Origin: Pseudomonas putida NBRC 14164
GTDB taxonomy: Bacteria > Pseudomonadota > Gammaproteobacteria > Pseudomonadales > Pseudomonadaceae
Length of the DNA stretch: 64,000 nucleotides
Direction of reading: 5' to 3'
Assembly: GCF_000412675.1 (NCBI RefSeq)
Contig: NC_021505.1
Coordinates: 5,574,501-5,638,500, forward strand
The position numbers and the translations under genes are program-made. Each line of letters begins with the position of its first letter. Within the stretch, counting starts at the first letter, position 1. Positions 52,598 to 61,672 of the stretch are shown here, piece by piece. Under the pieces are notes generated by a model that made no database searches, was not told the origin of the DNA, and saw nothing but the letters and a program-made list of their open reading frames with translations.

Positions 52598-54055
52598 GTG
52601 AACCGGCCCACGCCCGTCAAACCAGACAATTTCTTCCTGATGATCTATCGTGCCCTGAGTCAACGTCGCGTGCCGCTGGCATTGCGCATCGCTTGCACCA
52701 ACATCTTCCTGGTCGCGCTGGCGCTGGTGATCTATGCCTGCGTGATGGGCCTGCAGTTCAAGCAGGCCATGCACGAGCAGGCTGATGCCCTTGGCCAGAG
52801 CCTGACCACCCAGACCGCCACCTCGGCGACCGAGCTGCTGGTGTCTAACGACATCCTCAGTCTCAACGTGCTGCTGGGCAACCTGGTGAAAAACCCGCTG
52901 GTGGCCCACGCGGCCATCTACAGCGTGGACAACCGCATCCTCGCCGAGGCCGGCCAGCGCCCGCGCAACAGCCTGCTGGGCGAGGCAGAGGGCCTGTACC
53001 AGACCAAGATCACCTTCCAGGACGTGACGGCCGGGCAACTGCGCATCAGCCTGGACATGAGCCAGTTCCAGCAGCCGATGCTCATCAGCCTGCAGAGCAT
53101 GGGCATCATGGCGGCCATCCTGCTGGCCCTGGCCCTCAGCCTGAGCCTGCGACAGGGCCGCTATATCACCCTGCCGCTGCTGCAGTTGCGGGTGTGGCTG
53201 CGAGACCCGCAGCCCTATACCCCGGCCACCGACCGCCAGGACGAGATCGGCGACATCGCCCGCCAGCTGCACGCGCGCCTGGCCCCGCCGCCGCCACCGG
53301 AGCCAGAGCTGGAGGAAGAGGACGACGAGCATTTCGACGACTTCCACGACGTAGCGCCGGCCCCCAAGGCAGCCCCGCGCCCCAAGGTTGCCACATTGGC
53401 CGAGGACGATGACGACGCAGCCTTTGCCGGCCTGCTGGACGACGACAGTGCGCCCAAAGCCGCCCCGGTCGAATCTGACGAGCCGCAGCACAGCGCCGTA
53501 CTTGCCGTGCAACTGGGCTCACAGGAACAACTGCGCCGCCTGCCGCGTACACGCCTGACCGAGCTGACTGACCGCTACCGCGATTGCCTGGAGCATGCTG
53601 CCTCGCTCTACGACGGTGAAACCCACACGCTCAACGACGGCAGCACCCTGGTGCTTTTCCACAGCCGCGACTGTGGCGAGGACTACCTGACCAACGCCAT
53701 CTGCTGCGGCGAGCTGCTGCGCGCCCTGGGCCATGCCCTGCAGATCGAAGTGGCCGACAGCGGCATCACCCTTCAGCTGCAACTGGGCCTGGTCCTGGGC
53801 AACGACCTGCAAGGGCTGGAGCTGGTGGACCTGCTGATGGCCGAAAAGGCCCAGGATGCCCTGGCGCTGTCGCAGCACAGCCGCAACCTGTTGCTGGTGG
53901 AGCGGCAGATCAGCGATGACGCGCTGATTCGCCAGCGTGCCCGCATTCGCCCGATTGCCAGCCCTGAGGGTGCCTGCTGTGTGGAGCGTTTGATGGAGCC
54001 TTACCCGTCGATGCTGGAGCGCCAGCTGGCCCGCATGCACGAGCGCCGCGCCTGA
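52598..54055 (+). CDS. HAMP-type membrane protein with C-terminal cyclase-like domain (AhpA-like)
   Basis: A 485-aa inner-membrane protein. TM1 is at about residues 28-50, a periplasmic domain of about 115 residues follows, TM2 about 165-185, then a HAMP-like helix (ITLPLLQLRVWLRDPQPYTP, DEIGDIARQL). An acidic and proline-rich linker (about 225-290, with EPELEEEDDEHFDDF) leads to a C-terminal domain resembling an adenylate cyclase fold without clear catalytic metal residues. Function unknown; it is regularly encoded beside serB in pseudomonads. The start is GTG 52598; ATG 52640 is possible. Confidence 0.75.
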   Translation: MNRPTPVKPDNFFLMIYRALSQRRVPLALRIACTNIFLVALALVIYACVMGLQFKQAMHEQADALGQSLTTQTATSATELLVSNDILSLNVLLGNLVKNPLVAHAAIYSVDNRILAEAGQRPRNSLLGEAEGLYQTKITFQDVTAGQLRISLDMSQFQQPMLISLQSMGIMAAILLALALSLSLRQGRYITLPLLQLRVWLRDPQPYTPATDRQDEIGDIARQLHARLAPPPPPEPELEEEDDEHFDDFHDVAPAPKAAPRPKVATLAEDDDDAAFAGLLDDDSAPKAAPVESDEPQHSAVLAVQLGSQEQLRRLPRTRLTELTDRYRDCLEHAASLYDGETHTLNDGSTLVLFHSRDCGEDYLTNAICCGELLRALGHALQIEVADSGITLQLQLGLVLGNDLQGLELVDLLMAEKAQDALALSQHSRNLLLVERQISDDALIRQRARIRPIASPEGACCVERLMEPYPSMLERQLARMHERRA

Positions 54056-54063
54056 TAGTTTCC

Positions 54064-54096
54064 CCCTGTGGGAGCGGGCGCGCCCGCTCCCACAAA
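54064..54096. repeat. Fused REP palindrome without spacer
   Basis: TGTGGGAGCGGGCG joins directly to CGCCCGCTCCCACA, a 28-base perfect palindrome made of two REP outer arms with the inner loops and spacer deleted. It sits 10 bases after the HAMP gene. Confidence 0.85.
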
Positions 54097-54118
54097 GGCC
54101 GCATCTATCCTTCAGGTA

Positions 54119-54151
54119 CAAAAAAGCCCGCAACAAATGCGGGCTTTTTTG
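54119..54151. terminator. Bidirectional intrinsic terminator
   Basis: AAAAAAGCCCGC-AACAAAT-GCGGGCTTTTTT has A- and T-runs on both sides and serves the convergent HAMP membrane protein and PqiC-like lipoprotein genes. Confidence 0.92.
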
Positions 54152-54166
54152 TGGGTGGCAGTTCGA

Positions 54167-54880
54167 TCAGAAACGATAAACTTCCATATCGGTGCGAATC
54201 GGCGAGGCCATAGGGATCCTGGATTTCTCCGGCCCCTTCTTGACCTGCACCGGTGCAGCGGGCTTTTTCGGTGCTTCTTCGGCAATCGCCGGCTGGTTGG
54301 CCAGCGGCTTGACCGCAGTGCTCAGCTGTTCGGCCAGCTTCTGCAGCAGTTGACCCTGGGCCTGAACCTGCGACGACTCGCTGCCCTCGTGCGGCTGCTC
54401 GAGGTGAACGATACGATTGTCACGCACATGGCCACGGCGATCCAGCAGACGCCACTGGGCATCCAGGATGGCCGGCTGGTTTTTGCCTGAGTCCAGGCGT
54501 GTGATCGACAACAGCACCTGCACGTCCGGGCTGAAGCCAGCGGTCGCCGGCGCAAGCACCACGCGCTGGCTGTCGAGGCGCCAGGCAAGTTGACGCACCA
54601 GCAGCTGGTCGATATCCGACGAAAGGCTACCCGCCCAGCGGCCGTCAGTCGCCGCGCTCAGGCTGCCGTCGGCTTGACGCTGCAGGAACGTTTCACGCTG
54701 AAGGTAATCGGCTACCGATACCGGGCCGAGTACCACGGCCATGCCCGCACTCTGCGACGGCTGGCCAGGATCACCACTGTCGAGCTGATACAGGGCAACC
54801 GGCTGATGCATGGTGCACCCGCCAAGGCCCAGCAGGCCAGTCATCAACAGCGCAAATGGAAGGCGCAGAAATTTCATCAT
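54167..54880 (-). CDS. PqiC/YmbA-like ABC-type transport auxiliary lipoprotein (DUF330)
   Basis: A 237-aa lipoprotein. The signal peptide ends in lipobox LGLGGC (residues 15-20). The ABC_trans_aux fold follows: VALYQLDSG, GPVSVADYLQRETFLQR, and WAGSLSSDIDQLLVRQLAWR. A Lys/Pro-rich tail (about 195-237) ends DMEVYRF. PqiC relatives sit at the outer membrane with PqiAB or Mce lipid-transport proteins, but none are encoded next to it. ATG 54880 is used after GGATGGG. Confidence 0.88.
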   Translation of the reverse strand: MMKFLRLPFALLMTGLLGLGGCTMHQPVALYQLDSGDPGQPSQSAGMAVVLGPVSVADYLQRETFLQRQADGSLSAATDGRWAGSLSSDIDQLLVRQLAWRLDSQRVVLAPATAGFSPDVQVLLSITRLDSGKNQPAILDAQWRLLDRRGHVRDNRIVHLEQPHEGSESSQVQAQGQLLQKLAEQLSTAVKPLANQPAIAEEAPKKPAAPVQVKKGPEKSRIPMASPIRTDMEVYRF

Positions 54881-55049
54881 CCCATCCAGGCGGCCGCCAT
54901 AAGGCACACCGCAGTGATACATGTAGATTCAAACGGGCACACGGCCACGCCGGCACCGCAAGGGCCATATCATCCGCGAAATAACCGTCCGACTCCAGCA
55001 TTTCTGCCCGGAACGGCGCTGAAATTGCCGTTCCAGACATTTCTGCCCG

Positions 55050-57308
55050 TTACGCCGGCACTTCCACCTGCAACCCATCGACGCGCTGGAAGCCGCGTGG
55101 CAGCTTGCTGCCTCGCCGTCCGCGCTCGCCCTTGTAGTGCTCAAGATCGTCCGCTTTCAGAGACAGGGTACGCTTGCCGGCTTGCAATACAAGGGTCGCG
55201 CCGTCAGGAATCACGGCCAGATCGGTGACAAATTCTTCACGGCTGGCTACCCGGTCGCCCGGCACGCCAATGATCTTGTTGCCCTTGCCCTTGCCCAGCT
55301 GCGGCAAATCGCTGACCTTGAACACCAGCAGGCGGCCTTCGGTGGTCACCGCTGCCAGCCAGTCCTGCTCGCGATTGGCCACCGGGCGTGGGGTCATGAC
55401 CTTGGCACCGTTGGGCAGGCTGAGCAAACCCTTGCCGGCCTTGTTCTTGGCCTGCAAGTCTTCACCCTTGACCACGAAGCCGTAGCCCGCATCCGAGGCA
55501 ACCACGTACAGCGCGTCGTCCTCCGGCAACAGCACACACTCGAAGGTGGCGCCTGGCGGTGGCGTCAGGCGGCCGGTCAGCGGCTCGCCCTGACCACGTG
55601 CCGAGGGCAAGCTGTGAGCCGCCACCGAATAACTGCGCCCCGTAGAGTCGATGAGCACGGCAAACTGGTTGGAACGCCCGGCTGCGGCGGCCTTGAAGCC
55701 ATCGCCGGCCTTGTACGACAAGCCGGTGGCGTCGATGTCGTGGCCTTTGGCGCAACGCACCCAGCCCTTCTCCGACAGCACCACGGTGACCGGCTCGGTC
55801 GGCATCAGCTCGTTTTCAGACAGGGCCTTGGCTTCGACGCGCTCGACGATTGGCGAACGGCGCGCGTCGCCGTAGGTTTCGGCATCCTTGATCAGTTCGC
55901 TGCGCACCAGCTTGCGCAGCTTGGCCTCGCTGCCCAGCAGCGCCTGCAGCTTGGCCTGTTCCTTGAGCAGTTCGTCCTGCTCGCCGCGGATTTTCATCTC
56001 TTCCAGGCGCGCCAGCTGACGCAGACGGGTCTCGAGGATGTACTCGGCCTGGATTTCGCTCAGTTCGAACCGGGCAATCAGGGCCTGCTTGGGGTGCTCC
56101 TCGGTACGGATGATGTGGATCACTTCATCCAGGTTGAGGAATGCGGTGAGCAAACCATCCAGCAGGTGCAGGCGCCGCTCCACCTTGTCCAGGCGATGCT
56201 GCAGCCGGCGGCGAACAGTGTTGGTGCGAAACTCCAGCCACTCCACCAATATCGCACGCAGGTTCTTCAACTGCGGGCGGCCGTCCAGGCCAATGATATT
56301 GACGTTGACCCGGTAACTGCTCTCCAGGTCGGTGGTGGCGAACAGGTGCTGCATCAGTTCGTCGGCATCCACACGGTTGGAGCGCGGGATGATGACGATG
56401 CGGCACGGGTTCTCATGGTCGGATTCGTCACGCAGGTCGGCAACCATCGGCAGCTTCTTGGCCTGCATCTGTGCGGCGATCTGCTCCAGCACCTTGGCAC
56501 CGGAGACCTGGTGCGGCAGCGCAGTCACTACGATGTCGCCATCCTCGACGCGGTAAACGGCACGCATGCGGATCGAACCGCGACCGATTTCGTACATCTT
56601 GAGGATTTCTGCCCGTGGCGTGATGATTTCCGCCTCGGTCGGGTAATCCGGCCCCTGAATGTGCTCGCACAATTGCTCGATGGTGGCCTTGGGCTCGTCG
56701 AGCAGGCGCACGCAGGCGCTCGCCACTTCACGCAGGTTGTGCGGCGGCACGTCGGTCGCCATGCCCACGGCGATACCGGTGGTCCCGTTGAGCAGGATGT
56801 TGGGCAGGCGCGCCGGCAGTACGGCCGGCTCCTGCAGGGTACCGTCAAAGTTCGGTACCCAGTCCACGGTGCCTTGGCCAACTTCGCTGAGCAGCACTTC
56901 GGCGTAGCGCGACAAACGCGCCTCGGTATAACGCATGGCAGCGAACGACTTCGGATCGTCCGGCGCACCCCAGTTACCCTGGCCGTCGACCAGGGTATAG
57001 CGGTAGCTGAACGGCTGCGCCATCAGCACCATGGCCTCGTAGCAGGCCGAGTCGCCATGGGGGTGGAACTTGCCGAGCACGTCACCGACGGTACGCGCCG
57101 ACTTCTTGTGCTTGGCATCGGCATCGAGCCCCAACTCGCTCATGGCATAGACGATGCGTCGCTGCACCGGCTTCAGGCCGTCGCCGATGTGCGGCAAGGC
57201 GCGGTCCATGATCACGTACATGGAATAGTTGAGGTAGGCCTGTTCGGTGAAGTCAGCCAGCGAGCGGCGTTCGACGCCGTCCAGGCTGAGTTCCAGTGAG
57301 TCGCTCAT
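55050..57308 (-). CDS. parC: DNA topoisomerase IV subunit A
   Basis: A 752-aa type IIA topoisomerase subunit that decatenates daughter chromosomes with ParE. The breakage-reunion domain has the catalytic Tyr127 in MRYTEARLSRYAE. The quinolone-determining region reads HPHGDSACYE with Ser87 and Glu91, the unmutated residues. The C-terminal part forms a broken beta-pinwheel. It follows the retropepsin-like gene by 10 bases and ends the parE-containing operon. The 169-base gap to the lipoprotein gene holds a small hairpin only. Confidence 0.97.
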   Translation of the reverse strand: MSDSLELSLDGVERRSLADFTEQAYLNYSMYVIMDRALPHIGDGLKPVQRRIVYAMSELGLDADAKHKKSARTVGDVLGKFHPHGDSACYEAMVLMAQPFSYRYTLVDGQGNWGAPDDPKSFAAMRYTEARLSRYAEVLLSEVGQGTVDWVPNFDGTLQEPAVLPARLPNILLNGTTGIAVGMATDVPPHNLREVASACVRLLDEPKATIEQLCEHIQGPDYPTEAEIITPRAEILKMYEIGRGSIRMRAVYRVEDGDIVVTALPHQVSGAKVLEQIAAQMQAKKLPMVADLRDESDHENPCRIVIIPRSNRVDADELMQHLFATTDLESSYRVNVNIIGLDGRPQLKNLRAILVEWLEFRTNTVRRRLQHRLDKVERRLHLLDGLLTAFLNLDEVIHIIRTEEHPKQALIARFELSEIQAEYILETRLRQLARLEEMKIRGEQDELLKEQAKLQALLGSEAKLRKLVRSELIKDAETYGDARRSPIVERVEAKALSENELMPTEPVTVVLSEKGWVRCAKGHDIDATGLSYKAGDGFKAAAAGRSNQFAVLIDSTGRSYSVAAHSLPSARGQGEPLTGRLTPPPGATFECVLLPEDDALYVVASDAGYGFVVKGEDLQAKNKAGKGLLSLPNGAKVMTPRPVANREQDWLAAVTTEGRLLVFKVSDLPQLGKGKGNKIIGVPGDRVASREEFVTDLAVIPDGATLVLQAGKRTLSLKADDLEHYKGERGRRGSKLPRGFQRVDGLQVEVPA

Positions 57309-57318
57309 GCGGGCCTCG

Positions 57319-57837
57319 TCATTTCAGGTTCTGGCGCAACAGCATGGTGCCGCCGCGCTGGGTAAATTCAAGTTGTTTCAGGGCACTCATGCCCAGCAGT
57401 ACGATGGGCCCGTCCAGGCCCGGCACCACGGTGGCGCGTACGTCCTGCAGCCGGATATCGCCCAGTTGCAGGCTGGCCAGGCGCGTGCGGTAGCCTTCGG
57501 CGCGGCCATTGGCGGTGCTGAGCAGCACCGGGCTGCCGCGCTCAAGGTTCAGGTCACGGGCCAACGCCTCGGGGATCGCCACATCGGTGGCGCCGGTGTC
57601 GAGCATGAAATGCACCGCCTGGCCGTTGATGGCGCCATCCACCATGAAGTGGCCCTGGCCGTTGCCCAGCAGGCGCACTTCGACAAAGCCCTCGCCGTGT
57701 TCGGATTGCACCTGGGCATTGGGGTTGCGCTTGCTGTCTTCCCACTGGCCGAAAAAGCGCGTGGCAAGGAACATCGCGGCCGCCCACGCGAGGACCATCA
57801 GCACCCTGCCCGCCCGTTTGCCCGGCGCCTGGCTCAT
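57319..57837 (-). CDS. Retropepsin-like aspartic protease, membrane-anchored (TIGR02281 type)
   Basis: A 172-aa protein. One N-terminal helix (AGRVLMVLAWAAAMFLATRF, about residues 9-28) anchors it to the inner membrane. The periplasmic part is a single clan AA domain with the active-site motif FMLDTGATDVAIP (about 87-99) and the second conserved segment PIVLLGMSALKQL. Such domains must dimerise to form one active site. Its ATG overlaps the end of the phytase-like gene by four bases, and parC follows 10 bases later. Confidence 0.88.
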   Translation of the reverse strand: MSQAPGKRAGRVLMVLAWAAAMFLATRFFGQWEDSKRNPNAQVQSEHGEGFVEVRLLGNGQGHFMVDGAINGQAVHFMLDTGATDVAIPEALARDLNLERGSPVLLSTANGRAEGYRTRLASLQLGDIRLQDVRATVVPGLDGPIVLLGMSALKQLEFTQRGGTMLLRQNLK

Positions 57838-58820
57838 GACTTGGCGCTCCAGCCACCTTCCGGTGCATCAAAGCGCCAGACGATCGGGCGCGTTTCGCCA
57901 TCGGCGCGGGCGCCGTTGTTGTTGTCCAGGCCGATCCAGGCGCCCTTGGCATCGATCACAAGGGCTTCGGCCAGGCCGAACGGTTGCGGGTAACGGCGGG
58001 CCTCGACCAAGGCGTCGGCAGCAAACGACCAGCAGCGTTCTACCTTGCCGCTGTCGGTATCACGCCGGCAGACCCGGTAGGCATTGCGTTCGAGTGTGAA
58101 CAGCTTGCCCTCGAACCAGGCCAGGTCGGCAAAATCGCGCGACAGGGCCCGGGCATTGGGCATTTGCGCCGGCTGCATCTCCACCCCGGCCTCGCTCAGC
58201 AGCACACAGCTGCGCCCGCAAGTCCACACCGATTGCTGGCGCTCGATGGCCACCAGGCCACGGCGCTCGCGTTCTGCGGCCAGCCACAGGCGATCGCCCG
58301 CCGGGTTGATCGCCAAGCCCTCGAACAGCGCATTGAAGTTCAGCAGCATGCCGCTGGCACGGGCCTGGCGCACCATGGCCGGGTCGATCTTCAGCCAGTC
58401 CGGCTCGCCTTCCAGCGGTAACTGCAACACGGCGGCATGGGCTTCGCTGGCCAGGTACAGGTTACCCGCCTGGTCACAGGTGATGCCTTCGAAATCCAGC
58501 TCGCCCCCGCGAATGTACGACGCCGCCCAATTGCGCGACTTTAGGCCCCACGGCAGGCCGCTTTCCGGCGGCGGTGGCGGGGTAAAGGTCAGCGGTTGCG
58601 CGCGCCAGGTCGGTTTTTGCTGGTCGAAGCGGTAGATGCGGTCGTCGTCGCGGTCGGACACGCCCCACAGCCCGCCCCGGCATTCCACCAGGCCAGACAG
58701 GTTGCCACCACGCATGCCGTCGATCGGGTGCTCGGCACTGAGCTTCAGCTCCGGCCAGTTACCCGCCAGGGCAGGCAAGGTAACCAGCGCAAGGCAAACG
58801 GCAAGTACTTGCCGAATCAA
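57834..58820 (-). CDS. Esterase-like activity of phytase family protein (periplasmic)
   Basis: A 328-aa beta-propeller-like protein with a signal peptide (residues 1-19, LAVCLALVTLPALA). Motifs are GNLSGLVECRGGLWGVSDRD, DFEGITCDQAGNLYLASEA and LFEGLAINPAGDRLWLAAE, matching the phytase-esterase-like domain (PF13449). Two Asp/Gly-rich repeats could bind metal. The substrate is unknown. The start overlaps the parE stop by four bases and the end overlaps the protease gene by four. Confidence 0.85.
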   Translation of the reverse strand: MIRQVLAVCLALVTLPALAGNWPELKLSAEHPIDGMRGGNLSGLVECRGGLWGVSDRDDDRIYRFDQQKPTWRAQPLTFTPPPPPESGLPWGLKSRNWAASYIRGGELDFEGITCDQAGNLYLASEAHAAVLQLPLEGEPDWLKIDPAMVRQARASGMLLNFNALFEGLAINPAGDRLWLAAERERRGLVAIERQQSVWTCGRSCVLLSEAGVEMQPAQMPNARALSRDFADLAWFEGKLFTLERNAYRVCRRDTDSGKVERCWSFAADALVEARRYPQPFGLAEALVIDAKGAWIGLDNNNGARADGETRPIVWRFDAPEGGWSAKS

Positions 58821-60721
58821 ACCATGACCTCGGCCAGGTTGCCTTTGGTCTCCAGCCAGCTCTTGCGGTCACCGGCGCGCTTCTTGGCCAGCAGCTTGTC
58901 CATCAGCTCGCAGGTGGCCTCAACGTCGTCCAGGGTTAGTTGCACCAGGCGCCGGGTGTTCGGATCCATGGTTGTTTCACGCAGCTGTGGCGGGTTCATC
59001 TCGCCCAAACCCTTGAAGCGGGTGACCTGTGGCTTGCCGCGCTTCTTCTCGGCCACCAGGCGGTCGAGGATACCGTCACGCTCGGCTTCGTCGAGGGCGT
59101 AGTAGATTTCCTTGCCCAGGTCGATGCGGTACAGCGGCGGCATGGCCACGTACACATGCCCGGCCTCGACCAGCGCCCGGAAGTGCTGGACGAACAGCGC
59201 GCACAGCAACGTGGCAATGTGCAGGCCGTCGGAGTCGGCGTCGGCGAGGATGCAGACTTTGCCGTAGCGCAGTTGCGCCAGGTCTGTGGCACCCGGGTCG
59301 ACGCCGATGGCCACGGCGATGTTGTGCACTTCCTGGCTGGCCAGGACTTCGCCACCGTCCACTTCCCAAGTGTTGAGGATCTTGCCGCGCAGCGGCAGGA
59401 TCGCCTGGTACTCCTTGTCCCGTGCCTGCTTGGCCGAGCCACCCGCCGAGTCACCCTCGACCAGGAACAGCTCGGCACGCATCGGGTCCTGGCCGGCGCA
59501 ATCGGCCAGCTTGCCAGGCAGCGCCGGGCCTTGGGTAATGCGCTTGCGCTCGACCTTCTTGCTGGCCTTGAGGCGGCGCCCGGCGTTGCTGATAGCCAGC
59601 TCGGCCAGTTGCATGCCCAGCTCGGGGTGGGCGTTCAGCCACAGGCTGAAGGCGTCCTTGACCACGCCGGAAACAAAGGCAGCCGCCTCGCGCGAGGACA
59701 AGCGCTCTTTGGTCTGCCCGGAGAACTGCGGCTCCTGCATTTTCATCGAGAGCACGAAAGAGATGCGCTCCCAGATGTCCTCAGGCGCCAGCTTCACGCC
59801 GCGCGGCAGCAGATTGCGGAACTCGCAGAACTCGCGCATGGCATCCAGCAGGCCCTGACGCAGCCCGTTGACATGGGTGCCGCCCTGAGCGGTGGGGATC
59901 AGGTTGACGTAGCTTTCCTGGACGCTGTCGCCACCTTCTGGCAACCACAGCAAGGCCCAGTCTGCGGCCTCCTTGTTGCCCGCCAGGCTGCCGCAGAACG
60001 GTTCGTCAGGCAGGCGCTGGAACTCGCTGACCGCATCGACCAGGTAGGAACGCAGGCCGTCTTCGTAGTGCCACTCGACCTTCTCGCCACTGGCCTTGTC
60101 CTCGAAGCTGACCAGCAGGCCCGGGCACAGCACGGCCTTGGCCTTGAGCACATGCTTGAGGCGGCTGATGGAGAACTTGGGCGAGTCGAAGTACTTGGGG
60201 TCGGGGCTGAAGTAGACGCTGGTGCCGGTGTTGCGCTTGCCGACCGAGCCGACCACTTCCAGCTCGCTGGCCTTGAAGCCATCGGCGAAGGTCATCTGGT
60301 ATTCGTTGCCGTCACGCTTGACGCGCACGCGCACCTGGGTCGACAGGGCGTTGACCACCGAGATACCCACACCGTGCAAACCACCGGAGAACTGGTAGTT
60401 CTTGTTGGAGAACTTGCCGCCGGCGTGCAGCTTGGTAAGGATCAGCTCGACCCCGGACACGCCTTCTTCCGGGTGGATGTCCACTGGCATGCCACGGCCA
60501 TCGTCGCTGACTTCCAGCGAGTGGTCGGCATGCAGGATGACCTGCACCGAGCGGGCGTGGCCGGCCAGGGCTTCGTCGACACTGTTGTCGATGACTTCCT
60601 GGGCCAGGTGGTTGGGGCGGCTGGTATCGGTGTACATGCCCGGCCGCTTGCGGACCGGGTCAAGGCCCGAGAGGACTTCGATGGCGTCTGCGTTATAGGC
60701 GCTAGCGCTGGGATTGGCCAT
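58817..60721 (-). CDS. parE: DNA topoisomerase IV subunit B
   Basis: A 634-aa GHKL ATPase subunit of topoisomerase IV. The ATP-binding part has RPGMYTDTSRPNHLAQEVID, the SDDGRGMPVDIHPEE loop and GGLHGVGISVVNAL. The TOPRIM domain contains ELFLVEGDSAGGSAKQ and the DADSDGLHI metal-binding motif. The size and lack of a long insert separate it from GyrB. It is 35 bases after yqiA and four-base coupled to the phytase-like gene. Confidence 0.98.
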   Translation of the reverse strand: MANPSASAYNADAIEVLSGLDPVRKRPGMYTDTSRPNHLAQEVIDNSVDEALAGHARSVQVILHADHSLEVSDDGRGMPVDIHPEEGVSGVELILTKLHAGGKFSNKNYQFSGGLHGVGISVVNALSTQVRVRVKRDGNEYQMTFADGFKASELEVVGSVGKRNTGTSVYFSPDPKYFDSPKFSISRLKHVLKAKAVLCPGLLVSFEDKASGEKVEWHYEDGLRSYLVDAVSEFQRLPDEPFCGSLAGNKEAADWALLWLPEGGDSVQESYVNLIPTAQGGTHVNGLRQGLLDAMREFCEFRNLLPRGVKLAPEDIWERISFVLSMKMQEPQFSGQTKERLSSREAAAFVSGVVKDAFSLWLNAHPELGMQLAELAISNAGRRLKASKKVERKRITQGPALPGKLADCAGQDPMRAELFLVEGDSAGGSAKQARDKEYQAILPLRGKILNTWEVDGGEVLASQEVHNIAVAIGVDPGATDLAQLRYGKVCILADADSDGLHIATLLCALFVQHFRALVEAGHVYVAMPPLYRIDLGKEIYYALDEAERDGILDRLVAEKKRGKPQVTRFKGLGEMNPPQLRETTMDPNTRRLVQLTLDDVEATCELMDKLLAKKRAGDRKSWLETKGNLAEVMV

Positions 60722-60756
60722 AGGGTCTCTTCGTCAGTCTGGTGAGTGCAAAAAAG

Positions 60757-61365
60757 TCAAAATACAGAAAAATCGAGCGCCGCATACTGCCCGCGAGCAA
60801 TGCCGGCAAAAGCCAGCAGAGCCGGCAGGCGCTGGGCGAAGCCCTGGAAACTGTGGTCGCCGCCAGCCTGTATACGCAGGGCACATGCACGGTAATAGCG
60901 CTCGGCGTGGCGATAGTCCAAGGTTTCATCGGCCGTCTGCAGCCACACTTGATAGCGGCTGGCATCTACCGGGGCCGGCACTTCCAGCTCGGCCAGGGCC
61001 TGTACGTGATCGTGGGTCAGTTCCCAGGTTTCACCGCTGTAGTGATTGCGCTGAGTGCCCAGGTACCCGTCAAAATGCTTGTGTGGCGTTACCGCCGGGT
61101 TCACCAGCAGGGCCTTGAGGCCATGGCGCTCGGCCAGATGGGTGGCATAGTAGCCGCCGAGCGAACTGCCCACCAGCAATGGCGCGCCCAGTTCGGCGAT
61201 GGCAGCTTCAAGCTGGGCGATGGCCTGCCGCGGGTGGTGATGCAAGGCGGGCACACGTAGCTGGGCCGACAGGCCCAGTTGCTGCATCACGGCTTCGAGC
61301 TGGCGCGCCTTGGTCGAAAGCGGCGAGCTGTTGAAGCCATGGATATAGAGGATGGAACCCGACAT
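60757..61365 (-). CDS. yqiA: YqiA-type alpha/beta hydrolase (esterase)
   Basis: A 202-aa UPF0227 family hydrolase. The oxyanion region is LYIHGFNSSP (residues 6-15), the nucleophile elbow is GSSLGG, and the catalytic His is in GGDHSFQGF. E. coli YqiA cleaves short acyl esters; the physiological substrate is unknown. Lies directly upstream of parE, as in E. coli. Confidence 0.94.
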   Translation of the reverse strand: MSGSILYIHGFNSSPLSTKARQLEAVMQQLGLSAQLRVPALHHHPRQAIAQLEAAIAELGAPLLVGSSLGGYYATHLAERHGLKALLVNPAVTPHKHFDGYLGTQRNHYSGETWELTHDHVQALAELEVPAPVDASRYQVWLQTADETLDYRHAERYYRACALRIQAGGDHSFQGFAQRLPALLAFAGIARGQYAALDFSVF

Positions 61366-61486
61366 GCTGCCCCCGGAATCTGTGGCTTCGCGCCTGATGA
61401 TGCGGGCGCAGGGACGCGCAGTGTAGCGCGTTCGCCGGGTTTTGACGCAGTGTCACGGGTTTCGCAACAATTTCTTCAAGAAAGCC

Positions 61487-61666
61487 GGGGCCGCTGCGCA
61501 GCCCATCGCCGGCAAGCCAGCTCCCACAGGTACTGCACATGGCTTGAAACCGATGCGGTCTGTATGGGAGCTGGCTTGCCGGCTCTCTCAGATACTCACA
61601 TGGCTTGAAACCGATGCGGTCGGTGTGGGAGCTGGCTTGCCGGCGATGGGGCGCGCAGCGGCCCCG
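61487..61666. repeat. Triple REP array with a 61-bp tandem duplication
   Basis: One left arm (CATCGCCGGCAAGCCAGCTC and CCACAGG at about 61504-61530) is followed by two right-type arms, each preceded by CACATGGCTTGAAACCGATG. The 47-base copies 61536-61582 and 61597-61643 differ at two positions. Mini-hairpins flank the whole array (GGGGCCGCTGCGCAGCCC and GGGGCGCGCAGCGGCCCC). It fills most of the 307-bp gap between yqiA and cpdA, which holds no gene. Confidence 0.9.
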
Positions 61667-61672
61667 GATTCT

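Noticed and set aside
55137..57299. A 720-codon open frame antisense to parC
   Set aside because: A high-GC shadow frame with no domain; parC on the other strand has complete catalytic motifs.
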